DNA of 64,000 bases from an uncultured Prevotellaceae bacterium (GTDB lineage: Bacteria > Bacteroidota > Bacteroidia > Bacteroidales > Muribaculaceae), in the NCBI GenBank assembly GCA_900318205.1, contig ONJS01000021.1, positions 1 to 64,000 on the forward strand, read 5' to 3'. The translations under genes and the position numbers were made by a program. Of this stretch, positions 23,414 to 32,860 are shown piece by piece (the stretch's first letter is position 1; the number at the start of each line of letters is the position of its first letter). The notes under the pieces were generated by a model. The model was not told where the DNA came from. It saw only the letters and a list, made by a program, of their open reading frames with translations, and made no database searches.

Positions 23414-26395
23414 GTGGTTGAGAAAGGTACCACCAATGGTACAGTGACTGATTTTGACGGCATCTTCACCCTCAAGGTGAATCCCGGGGCAACCCTCGTT
23501 TTCTCCTACGTGGGCTACTTGAACGTCGAGATGCCTGCCGCTAACGGCATGGTCGTGACGATGAAAGAAGACGCCCTCGCTCTGAACGAGATTGTCGTGA
23601 CTGGTTATACCACACAGCGCAAGGCCGACTTGACCGGTGCCGTGTCGGTTGTCAGCGTGACCGATCTGGTCAAGCAGAACGAGAACAACCCCATCAAGGC
23701 GATGCAGGGTCGCGTGCCGGGCATGAACATCTCGGCCGACGGTAACCCCTCGGGTGCTGCTACAGTCCGCATCCGTGGTACAGGTACCCTCAACAACAAC
23801 GACCCGTTGTACATCATCGATGGTGTTCCCACCAAGGCCGGTATGCACGAGCTTAACGGTAACGACATTGAGAGCATCCAGGTATTGAAGGATGCCGCTT
23901 CGGCGTCTATCTACGGTAGCCGCGCTGCCAACGGTGTTATCATCATCACCACCAAGGGCGGCAAGGACGGAAAAGTGAAGATTGACTTCGATGCCAGCCT
24001 GTCAGTACAGACCTATGCCCATAAGATGAAGGTGCTGAACGCCAAGGAGTTTGGCCAGACGATGTGGCAGGGTTATGTAAACGATGGTCTGAATCCCAAC
24101 TTGAATGGTCTGGGATACTACTATGACTGGAGTTACGATGCTAAGGGCGTTCCCGTGCTCAACTACATCACCATGAACAAGTATCTGGATCCTGCCGGTA
24201 TAACTCCCGCAGCCGATACCGACTGGTTCAAGGAAACCACCCGCACGGGCTTTGTTCAGCAGTATAATCTCTCGCTGAGCCAGGGCACCGAGAACGGAAC
24301 CTCATTCTTCTCACTGGGCTACTACAAGAACGACGGTATCATCAAGAAGTCTGACTTCCAGCGTTTCTCGGCCCGTATGAACTCGACCTACAAGTTGCTG
24401 AACGTCGGTGACCGCAAGATCGTGACCGTGGGTGAGCACTTCACGGTAAACCGCACCAATGAGCTTCAGGCTCCTGGCGGATTCCTGGAGAACGTGCTGC
24501 AGTTCAATCCCTCGCTGCCCGTTTACACGACCAAGGGCACTTATGCAGGTCCCGTGGGCGGTTATCCTGACCGTGAGAACCCCGTGGCTCGCCTTGAGCG
24601 CAATAGCGACAACCGCTACACCTATTGGCGTATGTTCGGTGATGCCTTCATCAACATCAACCCCATTGCTGATTTCAACATCAAGTCAACCTTCGGTCTT
24701 GACTATTCTCAGAAACAGCAGCGCATCTTCACCTATCCTATTACCGAGGGTACAGTGGCCAATTCTACCAATGCCGTTGAGCCTAAGCAGGAACACTGGA
24801 CCAAGTGGATGTGGAACGCCATCGCTACCTACAACCTGGAGCGCGGTGCACATCGCGGTGATATCATGATCGGTACCGAGCTTAACCGTGAGGATGACTC
24901 ATGGCTCAGCGCCAAGGCTTATGACTTTGCAGTCTTGAATCCCGATTACATGTGGCCCAACGCAGCCGTCGGTGAGTCTGAGGCCTATGGCTCTGGTGAG
25001 GGTTACACACTTGTATCCTTCTTCGGTAAACTGAATTATACCTATGCTGACCGCTACTTGGCAAGCTTGACCATGCGCTACGACGGTTCAAGCCGCTTCG
25101 GTCGCAACAACCGCTACGGTACATTCCCCTCGGTCAGCCTCGGTTGGCGCATCAGTGAGGAGAACTTTATGAAGAGTCTGGACTGGCTCGACAACCTCAA
25201 GTTGCGTGCATCATGGGGTCAGACCGGTAATCAGGAGATTTCCAACATTGCCCGCTACACCATCTTTGAGAGCAACTATGGTGAGGCTGGTTTCGGTGGC
25301 CAGAGCTACGGTACCAGTTATGACATTGCCGGTACCAATGGCGGCCAGACGCTCCCCAGCGGTTTCAAGCGCAACCAGTTGGGTAACGATAACCTCAAGT
25401 GGGAAACCACGACACAGACCAACGTTGGTTTTGACTTCGGTATGCTGCGCAACGCACTCTACGGCTCGTTTGAGTGGTATTACAAGAAGACCACCGACAT
25501 TCTGGTTTACATGCCCGGTATCGGTGTGATGGGTGAGGGTAGCAGCCAGTGGATCAATGCTGGTGAGATGACCAATAAGGGTATCGAGCTGAACGTGGGC
25601 TACCGCGGCAGCGTGGGCGATTTCCAGTATGATATCGCCGGTAACATCGGTACTTATCGCAACAAGGTGACCAAACTTCCCGAGACCCTGGCAGCAGCCG
25701 GAACCTTCGGCGGTAACGGTGTCGAGAGCGTCGTTGGTCATCCCATGGGTGCCCAGGTGGGTTATGTATATGACGGCATCTTCAAGAGCCAGGACGAGAT
25801 TGACAATCATGCCGCACAAAATGGTGCCGGTCTGGGTCGCATCCGCTGGAAAGACTTGAACGAGGATGGTGTCATCAACGAGAGTGACCAGAAGTGGATC
25901 TACTCACCCGTGCCCGATTTCACTTGGGGTCTGAACATTTACCTTGAATACAAGAACTTTGACTTCACCATGTTCTGGCAGGGCGTACAGGGCGTTGACG
26001 TGATCAGCGACCTGAAGCGTGAGACCGACTTGTGGGCAGGTCTGAATATTACTAACCTGAACAAGGGCCGTCGCTTGCTCGACGCATGGACTCCCAATAA
26101 TCCCAGCTCCAACATTCCTGCTGTCAGCACGATGGACAACAACAACGAGAAGCGCGTCAGCAGCTACTTTGTTGAGAATGGTTCCTTCGCCAAGATGCGT
26201 AACATCCAATTGGGTTACAACTTCGGCAGTAGCATCTGTGACAAGTTGCACATCGCACGACTGCGCATGTATGTGTCAGCCCAGAATCTGCTGACCATCA
26301 AGAGCAAGTCGTTTACCGGTGTGGATCCCGAAAATCCCAACTTCGGTTATCCTATCCCCCTCAATGTTACCTACGGTCTTAATGTTTCATTCTAA
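23414..26395 (+). CDS. SusC-type TonB-dependent transporter, operon 2, 5' frameshift
   Basis: The open frame (GTG at 23414, 993 residues) covers almost all of a SusC transporter: CarboxypepD_reg-like remainder, the VVTGYTTQRKADLTGAV segment, plug with YGSRAANGVIIITTKGG, and a barrel ending in Phe. It has no signal peptide of its own and an in-frame TGA at 23396-23398 blocks upstream extension; the true signal peptide lies at 23304 in another frame. Adding back 22 bp would restore a protein of about 1036 residues. As sequenced it should not reach the outer membrane. Either the gene is inactivated, or this is a sequence or assembly error at a join between near-identical paralogues. In gene order it corresponds to the levan SusC BT1763. 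Confidence 0.88.
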   Translation: MVEKGTTNGTVTDFDGIFTLKVNPGATLVFSYVGYLNVEMPAANGMVVTMKEDALALNEIVVTGYTTQRKADLTGAVSVVSVTDLVKQNENNPIKAMQGRVPGMNISADGNPSGAATVRIRGTGTLNNNDPLYIIDGVPTKAGMHELNGNDIESIQVLKDAASASIYGSRAANGVIIITTKGGKDGKVKIDFDASLSVQTYAHKMKVLNAKEFGQTMWQGYVNDGLNPNLNGLGYYYDWSYDAKGVPVLNYITMNKYLDPAGITPAADTDWFKETTRTGFVQQYNLSLSQGTENGTSFFSLGYYKNDGIIKKSDFQRFSARMNSTYKLLNVGDRKIVTVGEHFTVNRTNELQAPGGFLENVLQFNPSLPVYTTKGTYAGPVGGYPDRENPVARLERNSDNRYTYWRMFGDAFININPIADFNIKSTFGLDYSQKQQRIFTYPITEGTVANSTNAVEPKQEHWTKWMWNAIATYNLERGAHRGDIMIGTELNREDDSWLSAKAYDFAVLNPDYMWPNAAVGESEAYGSGEGYTLVSFFGKLNYTYADRYLASLTMRYDGSSRFGRNNRYGTFPSVSLGWRISEENFMKSLDWLDNLKLRASWGQTGNQEISNIARYTIFESNYGEAGFGGQSYGTSYDIAGTNGGQTLPSGFKRNQLGNDNLKWETTTQTNVGFDFGMLRNALYGSFEWYYKKTTDILVYMPGIGVMGEGSSQWINAGEMTNKGIELNVGYRGSVGDFQYDIAGNIGTYRNKVTKLPETLAAAGTFGGNGVESVVGHPMGAQVGYVYDGIFKSQDEIDNHAAQNGAGLGRIRWKDLNEDGVINESDQKWIYSPVPDFTWGLNIYLEYKNFDFTMFWQGVQGVDVISDLKRETDLWAGLNITNLNKGRRLLDAWTPNNPSSNIPAVSTMDNNNEKRVSSYFVENGSFAKMRNIQLGYNFGSSICDKLHIARLRMYVSAQNLLTIKSKSFTGVDPENPNFGYPIPLNVTYGLNVSF

Positions 26396-26409
26396 AATTC
26401 AGATTCACT

Positions 26410-28149
26410 ATGAAAAAGATATTCAATATATTGTGTGTCGGTCTGGTTTGCTGCAGTGCCACCACATTGTTTACGTCTTGCAACGATTTCCTCGATGAGC
26501 ACAAGCCCCAAGCCACTCTCAGTGACGAACAGGTAAAGTCGCCCGAGAATGCCGAGGCCATGGCCATTTCGGCCTATGCTATCTTCACCTCGGCCGAGGA
26601 TATCAACTCATCATTCTCGATGTGGAACTTCGACGTCCGTAGTGATGACGCCTATAAGGGTGGTAATGGTACCAGCGATGGTGACGTATTCCATCAGCTT
26701 GAGATCCAGCAGGGTGTGCTCACCACCAACTGGAACATTAATGACATGTGGGTAAGGTTGTACAATAGCCTGTCTCGTGTGAACAGCGCGATTGCCCTGC
26801 TCAAGGAAACCGACGACAGCTACGCCATGAAGGGTCAGCGCCTGGCCGAGATGAAGTTCTTGCGTGCCTATGGCCACTTCCTGCTCAAGCGTCTGTATAA
26901 GAACATCCCCTTTGTTGTCAACGAGAACTTGACTTATGACGAGTATAATGAGTTGTCCAACACCGAGTACAGCAACGACGAGGGCTGGCAACTCATCATC
27001 GACGACCTGATGGAAGCCTATAACACCTTGCCCGAAGTTCAGCAGGACAAGGGACGTCCCACCCGTGCTGCTGCAGCCGCATTCCTGGCTAAGGTTTATC
27101 TTTACAAGGCCTATCGTCAGGATGATCCCAAGAGCAACCAGGTGACGAGCATCAATCAGGGTGACCTGGAGAAGGTCATTGAGTTCACCAATCCTTCTAT
27201 GTACACCAACTACGGACTGGAGGCTGACATGCACAACAACTTCCGTCCCGAGGAAGAGTATGAGAATGGTATCGAGAGCATCTGGGCTATCCAGTACTCA
27301 CGCAACGATGGTTCCACCTATGGTAACCTGAACTGGAGCTACGGCTTGATTCCGCCCAACATCCCAGGTGCTACCGATGGTGGTTGCGACTTCTACAAGC
27401 CCTCACAGAACCTGGTGAATGCTTACCACACTGGTGCCGACGGCCTTCCCTTGCTTGACAACTTCAACGAGAAGGATTTCAATTTGGCTGAGGATAATGC
27501 CGACCCGCGCTTGTTCCTTACCGTGGGTATGCCGGGTCTGCCCTACATGTTCAACCGCAACTACATGATGGAGGAGACCAGCATCTGGAGCCGCAGCAAT
27601 GGTCTGTATGGCTACTATGTGTCCCTCAAGCATAATGTTGACCCCGCTCTCATCGGCAGCTACCTCATCAAGGGTTCTTATTGGGCCAGCTCGATGAACC
27701 GCATCGTCTTCCGCTATGCCGACGTGCTGCTGATGCGTGCCGAGGCTTACGCCCAGTTGGGCCAGGCCGACCAAGCCATCAACCTCGTGAACCAGCTGCG
27801 CTCACGTGCTGCTACCAGCACCCAAATGATTTCCAGCTATCCCAACACCTATGGTGTTAAGATGTACATCAGCAACTATCGCGGCAGCTATTCCAAGGAT
27901 CAGGCTGTGAAGATTGTGAAGATGGAACGCCGTCTGGAAATGGGCATGGAGAGCGAGCGCTTCTTTGACCTCGTGCGCTGGGGTGATGCTGCCACTGTGC
28001 TCAACAAGTACTATTCCGAGGAAATCGGCAGCTGTGCCATTTACAGTGCTGCTCATTTCACTGCCAACAAGGATGAGTACCTGCCTATCCCGTTCAGTCA
28101 GATTTCGGCCTCCAATGGCCACTACACGCAGAACATTGGCAACTGGTAA
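26410..28149 (+). CDS. SusD/RagB-family surface glycan-binding lipoprotein, operon 2
   Basis: A 579-residue SusD protein with signal peptide and lipobox LFTSC (Cys24). It shares the DVRSDDAYKGG segment with the first SusD and carries the family motifs LRAYGHFLLKRLYKNIPF, ERRLEMGMESERFFDLVRWG and a C-terminal YLPIPFSQI. It starts 14 bp after susC2 and is intact, so its transporter partner would be expected to work too. It binds fructan at the surface and closes the SusC barrel. Confidence 0.95.
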   Translation: MKKIFNILCVGLVCCSATTLFTSCNDFLDEHKPQATLSDEQVKSPENAEAMAISAYAIFTSAEDINSSFSMWNFDVRSDDAYKGGNGTSDGDVFHQLEIQQGVLTTNWNINDMWVRLYNSLSRVNSAIALLKETDDSYAMKGQRLAEMKFLRAYGHFLLKRLYKNIPFVVNENLTYDEYNELSNTEYSNDEGWQLIIDDLMEAYNTLPEVQQDKGRPTRAAAAAFLAKVYLYKAYRQDDPKSNQVTSINQGDLEKVIEFTNPSMYTNYGLEADMHNNFRPEEEYENGIESIWAIQYSRNDGSTYGNLNWSYGLIPPNIPGATDGGCDFYKPSQNLVNAYHTGADGLPLLDNFNEKDFNLAEDNADPRLFLTVGMPGLPYMFNRNYMMEETSIWSRSNGLYGYYVSLKHNVDPALIGSYLIKGSYWASSMNRIVFRYADVLLMRAEAYAQLGQADQAINLVNQLRSRAATSTQMISSYPNTYGVKMYISNYRGSYSKDQAVKIVKMERRLEMGMESERFFDLVRWGDAATVLNKYYSEEIGSCAIYSAAHFTANKDEYLPIPFSQISASNGHYTQNIGNW

Positions 28150-28173
28150 TCACAGCAACATAGTTAAATTCCG

Positions 28174-29604
28174 ATGAATAAAATAATAATGATTATGAAA
28201 GCTAAGATATTATATATATTCTGTGCGTTTCTTGCCTGCTGCGGATTCGCCACAATGCTCAGCTCATGCTCTGATGACAACATCAGTGACCTGGATTTGA
28301 AGGGCAACTGCATGATTGATCAGCTCACCCTTGACAACTTTGAGGGAATCATTGATTTGCCTTCACGCTCCATCCTCGTTCGTCTGCCCGAGGTTTATGA
28401 GACTTCAGCCATGAAGGTGACGTCATTGAAGATGTCGGATGGTGCCGTGTGCAATATTAGCCAGGGCGAAACCATCAACATGGACGCTGCCAAGGTGCTG
28501 CACGTCGAGAACGGTGACGTCTTTATGGACTGGACGTTGTCTGTCCTTCACGATGAGGCTCGCATCACCCGATTTGTGATCAACGACATCTACACTGGTA
28601 GCATCGACCAGGAGGCCAAGACGATTGTAGTCTATGTTCCTGCTACGCTCGACATCACCAACCTGGTTCCGACCATTACCTATAGCGCCAATGCAACGAT
28701 TACCCCGTCGTCGGGTGTGGCTCAGGACTTCTCACAGCCTGTTATCTACAAGGTGAAGAACAATTCGGCTGAGAGTTCCTATACTGTTAAGGTTATTGCC
28801 ATCAGCAAACCTAAGGCCCTCTTCCTGGGTTCTGCTCCCACGATGAGCGAACTGGATCCCGAGGCTCAGACCGCTTGCCAGTGGATGCTCGGCAATGTTG
28901 AGAGTTCGCTGTATGCTTCGTTTGCCGACCTGCGCGCTGGCACTCTCGACCTGTCGGAGTGCAAGCTCATCTGGTGGCACTGGCACGTTGACGGCGGCGT
29001 TGATGGCCATGACAACTTTGTCGCCAAGGCTACCGATGCGATGAATACGCTGAACGAGCTGCGCCAGTTCTACGAGAACGGTGGTGCATTCCTGCTCACC
29101 CGCTATGCTGTTAACCTGCCGTCATTCATCGGCACGACCGGTGACGACGAGTGGACGACGCCCAACAACTGCTGGGGTCAGGACGAGGCTTATGCCGAGC
29201 TTTGCGGTGGCCCGTGGACCTTCCGCATCTTTGACGGTCAGAATGGCCATGCCCTCTATCAGAATCTTGTAACTGGTGATAACCCCAACGAGGTTTATTG
29301 CACCGATGCCGGTTACCACATCACCAACTCAACTGCCCAGTACCACATCGGTACCGACTGGGGTGGCTATGACAATTATGACGTCTGGACAGGCCGCACC
29401 GGTGGCCGGGTTCTCGGTGTCGGTGGCGACGGTGCTATCGTGCTCTGGGAGTATCCCGCTCATGACGGCAAGGGTGGCATCATCTGCGTCGGTTCAGGTT
29501 GCTACGACTGGTATTCCTACACCTACGAGGCTGGTTATACCGAGAAGTACCACAAGAACATTGAGATTATGACCAAGAACGCTATCAACTATTTAACCAA
29601 GTAA
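28174..29604 (+). CDS. Surface glycan-binding lipoprotein with DUF4960-like C-terminal domain
   Basis: A 476-residue lipoprotein with lipobox MLSSC; the start may be ATG 28174 or, giving a tighter signal peptide, ATG 28195. Two beta-sandwich segments follow (about 35-130 and 130-215, the second ending SYTVKVIA, DUF5018-like). The C-terminal ~260 residues, with a tryptophan-rich LIWWHWHVDGG and GGAFLLTRYAV, resemble the domain duplicated in the gene at 17765. Its position directly after susD matches the surface levan-binding protein of the B. thetaiotaomicron locus. The exposed aromatics suit carbohydrate binding, but specificity is not readable. Confidence 0.75.
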   Translation: MNKIIMIMKAKILYIFCAFLACCGFATMLSSCSDDNISDLDLKGNCMIDQLTLDNFEGIIDLPSRSILVRLPEVYETSAMKVTSLKMSDGAVCNISQGETINMDAAKVLHVENGDVFMDWTLSVLHDEARITRFVINDIYTGSIDQEAKTIVVYVPATLDITNLVPTITYSANATITPSSGVAQDFSQPVIYKVKNNSAESSYTVKVIAISKPKALFLGSAPTMSELDPEAQTACQWMLGNVESSLYASFADLRAGTLDLSECKLIWWHWHVDGGVDGHDNFVAKATDAMNTLNELRQFYENGGAFLLTRYAVNLPSFIGTTGDDEWTTPNNCWGQDEAYAELCGGPWTFRIFDGQNGHALYQNLVTGDNPNEVYCTDAGYHITNSTAQYHIGTDWGGYDNYDVWTGRTGGRVLGVGGDGAIVLWEYPAHDGKGGIICVGSGCYDWYSYTYEAGYTEKYHKNIEIMTKNAINYLTK

Positions 29605-29611
29605 TTGACTC

Positions 29612-30577
29612 ATGAAACAGTACAAGAATATTTTCAGCGCATTGCTGCTGTGTTGCTTTATGGTCGCTTCGTCGGCATGCAGTGAGGATAAATTCGGTCC
29701 GGATCCTTCCAAGGACTGGGACAACACCGCATTCTTCAACTCGGTGGACGAGGCTGGTTTCCAGACCTACTACAACCCCGCAATAGGCCGTTGTGGTGAC
29801 CCGATGCCTTTCTATGATGCCAAGGCAGGAAACTTCAAGGTGCTCTACCTGCAGGAGTTTGACAACAATGCCGCCTTCAACTATCACCCCTTCTGGGGCG
29901 TGTCCACCGTTGACGGTGCCAACTATCAGTCGCTGGGCGAAGTGCTGCATACTGGTACCTCTGCCGACGAACAGGATGCCGCTCTGGGTACAGGTTGCTG
30001 TATCTACAATGAAAAGGATGGATTATACTATATCTATTACACGGGACATGACCGTTTTGGCCGCGAGGCTGTGATGAGGGCAACCACATCCGACTTCAAG
30101 GACAGCAATAAGGACGCTACGTGGATGCTGAAGGGCTCGACCTATGGCTACTCTGACAACGACTTCCGCGATCCGCAGATCTTTGTTGCCGACGATGGTC
30201 TTTACCACATGGTCATCTCCAGCAACCTGAAGTTTGCCGAGTTCAAGTCCAGCGACCTGAAGACGTGGGAACACGTCGGCAATTTCCCGATGATTTGGGA
30301 CCGCATGTGTGAGTGCCCCGACATCTTCAAGATGGGCAACTATTGGTATCTCGTGTACAGTGAGGGCTATCGTGCATCATGGAGCCGCACACCCGTGCTT
30401 TCTATGCCGGCAAGACGGCTAGCAACGGTCAGGACCGCTACATCTGGGGTTGGTGCCCCTACCGCACCGGCAACACCATCCACGACAAGAATATCAACGT
30501 GGGTGCCGGTGGCGAGCCCAACTGGTCGGGTGCGCTGGTATGCCACAAGATCATCCAGCATGCCGACGGTACGCTGA
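29612..30577 (+). pseudogene. GH32 fructanase lipoprotein, N-terminal part of a frameshifted gene
   Basis: The frame opens at ATG 29612 with a lipoprotein signal (SSAC). It encodes a GH32-type propeller with its full catalytic triad: nucleophile D63 (GDPMPF), transition-state D187 (FRDPQIF) and acid/base E234 (CECPD). Family-like sequence stops at about 30385 (GYRASWSR); the remaining ~60 codons to 30577 are an out-of-frame shadow. The true continuation is in the +1 frame (next entry). Joined, the two parts span 1490 bp, one base short of a whole frame of 496 residues, so loss of one base (for example in the CCC run near 30391) explains the break. By position it is the likely surface endo-fructanase, as BT1760 is. 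Confidence 0.8.
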
Positions 30578-31101
30578 CCCTGGGTGAGGTGCCTGCTATC
30601 TCTGCTAAGTTCAACAAGGAGCAGAACGTTAAGGTGATGGCCAGCAATGGCGCCCAGATGAGCGGTGTCAATGGCAAGCTCTCGGGTGATGATGCCTTCG
30701 TGATGTACAACCGCTTGGGAACCAGCAACCACATCTCGTTCACGGTAACCACCTCCAACAACTGGGACCGCTTCGGCATCTCGCTGGTGCGTGGTACCGA
30801 CAGCGACCGTTATTACACGATGATGGTCAACCCCGAGGATGAGAACCACCGCAAGGTGAACTTCGAGCAGGAAGGTAAAGCCGGCAAGGGCTTTATCGAG
30901 GGCATCGATGGCTATTGGTTCGAGCGTCCCGCCGACAACGTTTATCACATCAACATCTATACCGACAACTCGGTGATGGTGATGTACATCAACGACGTTT
31001 GCGCTTACACCAACCGTATTTACGGCATCCAGAAGAATTGCTGGAGTATCAACAATTATGGTGGAAATATCACCATTTCTGACCTGAAAGTGTTCCAGTA
31101 A
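30379..31101 (+). pseudogene. GH32 fructanase, C-terminal part of a frameshifted gene
   Basis: The continuation of the preceding gene in another frame. RAFYAGKTASNG and YIWGWCP near the start are typical of the last propeller blade of GH32 enzymes. They are followed by a beta-sandwich domain (about residues 50-240, DUF4975-like) ending TISDLKVFQ. The ATG at 30379 is probably not a real start; the coding frame is meaningful from about 30390. If the break is real, the catalytic part is made without its last blade and would probably misfold. Confidence 0.75.
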
Positions 31102-31129
31102 TCGGTAAATAATTAGTTACTTTGCAACT

Positions 31130-32791
31130 ATGAACAGATTATTAACTATCATGGCGGCAGTGCTCGTGGCCTTCTCGGCCACGGCACTGGTCCCCCAGTT
31201 GTTGAGCGAAAACCACGCCATGCTGCGGGTTGACGCTACGGGCAAGTACCTGTTGCTGCCCGTGCAAGAGAAAGAGGAGTACTCCCATTTGCGCGTCATC
31301 GTGGACAACGAGCAGATGCATAATCTCAACGTGCGTCTTGCGGTGGACAAGGTGGACTACTATGTGCCTCTTGATATTCAGCGCTTCGGTAACAAGAAGG
31401 TGCTGATCGACGTCACTTTCCATGGCGACCGCCGCACCACGGGTGCCGTCAAGGACTTTGTCTGCTGGCGTGAGATGCGGGTGACCGACACGTTTGACGA
31501 CAGCAATCGCGAGCGTTTCCGTCCCGCCTATCACCACACTCCCGCCTATGGTTGGATGAACGATCCCAACGGTATGTTCTACAAGGACGGTGTGTGGCAC
31601 CTGTACTACCAGTGGAATCCCTATGGCTCCCAATGGGAGAACATGACTTGGGGACACTCCACCTCGACCGACCTGATCCACTGGGCCCACCAGCCCACCG
31701 CCATCGAGCCTGATGCCCTGGGTACCATCTTCTCGGGCTCCTGTGTGACCAACGGTGACGAGGTGGTGGCTATCTACACCTCGGCTGGGCAGAACCAGAC
31801 GCAGTCGATCGCCATCTCTCACGATAACGGCATGACGTTTGACAAGTATGAGGGTAACCCCGTGCTGACGAGCGATGTGCCCGACTTCCGCGACCCGAAT
31901 CCCTTCTGGAACAGTGACATCAACGCATGGAATCTGATTCTCGCAGCCGGACAGGAGATGAATATCTATAGTTCCAAGGACCTGAAAACCTGGAAGTATG
32001 AGAGCTCCTTCGGTAAGGAATACGGTAACCATGGTGGTGTGTGGGAGTGCCCCGACCTGATGAAGATCGACGGCAAGTGGGTGCTGCTGTGCAACATCAA
32101 CCCCGGTGGACCCTTTGGCGGTTCGGCAACGCAGTACTTCGTGGGCGACTTTGACGGCCACAAGTTCACCTGCGAGTCGATGCCCAAGGTCACCAAGTGG
32201 ATGGACTACGGCAAGGACCACTATGCCACGGTATCGTTCTACAACGCGCCCCAGGGTCGTCACGTGGTACTGGCGTGGATGTCCAACTGGCAGTATGCCA
32301 ATCAGGTGCCCACCCGCCAGTTCCGCAGCGCCAACTCGATTCCCCGCGACCTGGGTATTTTCACCGACGGTGAGGAGACTTACGTCAGCGTGAAACCCTC
32401 GCCCGAGATGCTCGCAGTGCGCGGAGCCAAGGTGAAAAAGCCGACCGAGACCTGCGAAATCGTCGTGGATGTGAAGAACTCGATGGAGTTGACCCTGTCC
32501 AATGCCAATGGCGAGCAGGTGGTAATGACCTATGATGCGGCCAAGCAGACCTTTGCGATGGACCGCACCGCCAGCGGTGACGCCTCGTTCAGCGAGGCCT
32601 TCCCCGCCGTGACAGTCGCTCCCACCCATGGTGCCATCAAGCAACTGCGCATCTTCGTTGACCGTTGCAGCATCGAGGCCTTTGATGCCGACGGCAAGAT
32701 GGCGATGACCAACCTCGTGTTCCCCACCACGCCTTACACCAATATCAAGGTGAAGGGTGGCAAGGCCGCGATCTACCAGATCAGCTATTAG
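31130..32791 (+). CDS. GH32 fructan beta-fructosidase
   Basis: A 553-residue GH32 enzyme with a short N-terminal signal (about 1-19), a DUF4980-like beta domain (about 20-115), the propeller, and a C-terminal sandwich. The canonical residues are all present: nucleophile D145 in WMNDPNG, transition-state stabiliser D255 in FRDPNPF, acid/base E306 in WECPD. It should release fructose from levan- or inulin-type chains or sucrose, probably in the periplasm, matching BT1759 in position. It starts 28 bp after the frameshifted GH32; the sequence TTACTTTGC just upstream is only an imperfect -7 box. Confidence 0.95.
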   Translation: MNRLLTIMAAVLVAFSATALVPQLLSENHAMLRVDATGKYLLLPVQEKEEYSHLRVIVDNEQMHNLNVRLAVDKVDYYVPLDIQRFGNKKVLIDVTFHGDRRTTGAVKDFVCWREMRVTDTFDDSNRERFRPAYHHTPAYGWMNDPNGMFYKDGVWHLYYQWNPYGSQWENMTWGHSTSTDLIHWAHQPTAIEPDALGTIFSGSCVTNGDEVVAIYTSAGQNQTQSIAISHDNGMTFDKYEGNPVLTSDVPDFRDPNPFWNSDINAWNLILAAGQEMNIYSSKDLKTWKYESSFGKEYGNHGGVWECPDLMKIDGKWVLLCNINPGGPFGGSATQYFVGDFDGHKFTCESMPKVTKWMDYGKDHYATVSFYNAPQGRHVVLAWMSNWQYANQVPTRQFRSANSIPRDLGIFTDGEETYVSVKPSPEMLAVRGAKVKKPTETCEIVVDVKNSMELTLSNANGEQVVMTYDAAKQTFAMDRTASGDASFSEAFPAVTVAPTHGAIKQLRIFVDRCSIEAFDADGKMAMTNLVFPTTPYTNIKVKGGKAAIYQISY

Positions 32792-32860
32792 CCTTTAGCT
32801 ATTGGTAGATGCCAACTGACAACAAAAAAACTGACAACTACAACTTAAAACTAAATAAAA

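Noticed and set aside
30391-30577. The last 60 codons of the first GH32 frame as a real C-terminus
   Set aside because: The translation is rich in Thr, Arg, Ala and Pro like an out-of-frame shadow, while the GH32 continuation is clear in the next frame.
31142-32644. A 500-codon open frame antisense to the GH32 gene
   Set aside because: It mirrors the codon pattern of a real GH32 gene with all catalytic motifs; its translation has no recognisable domain.
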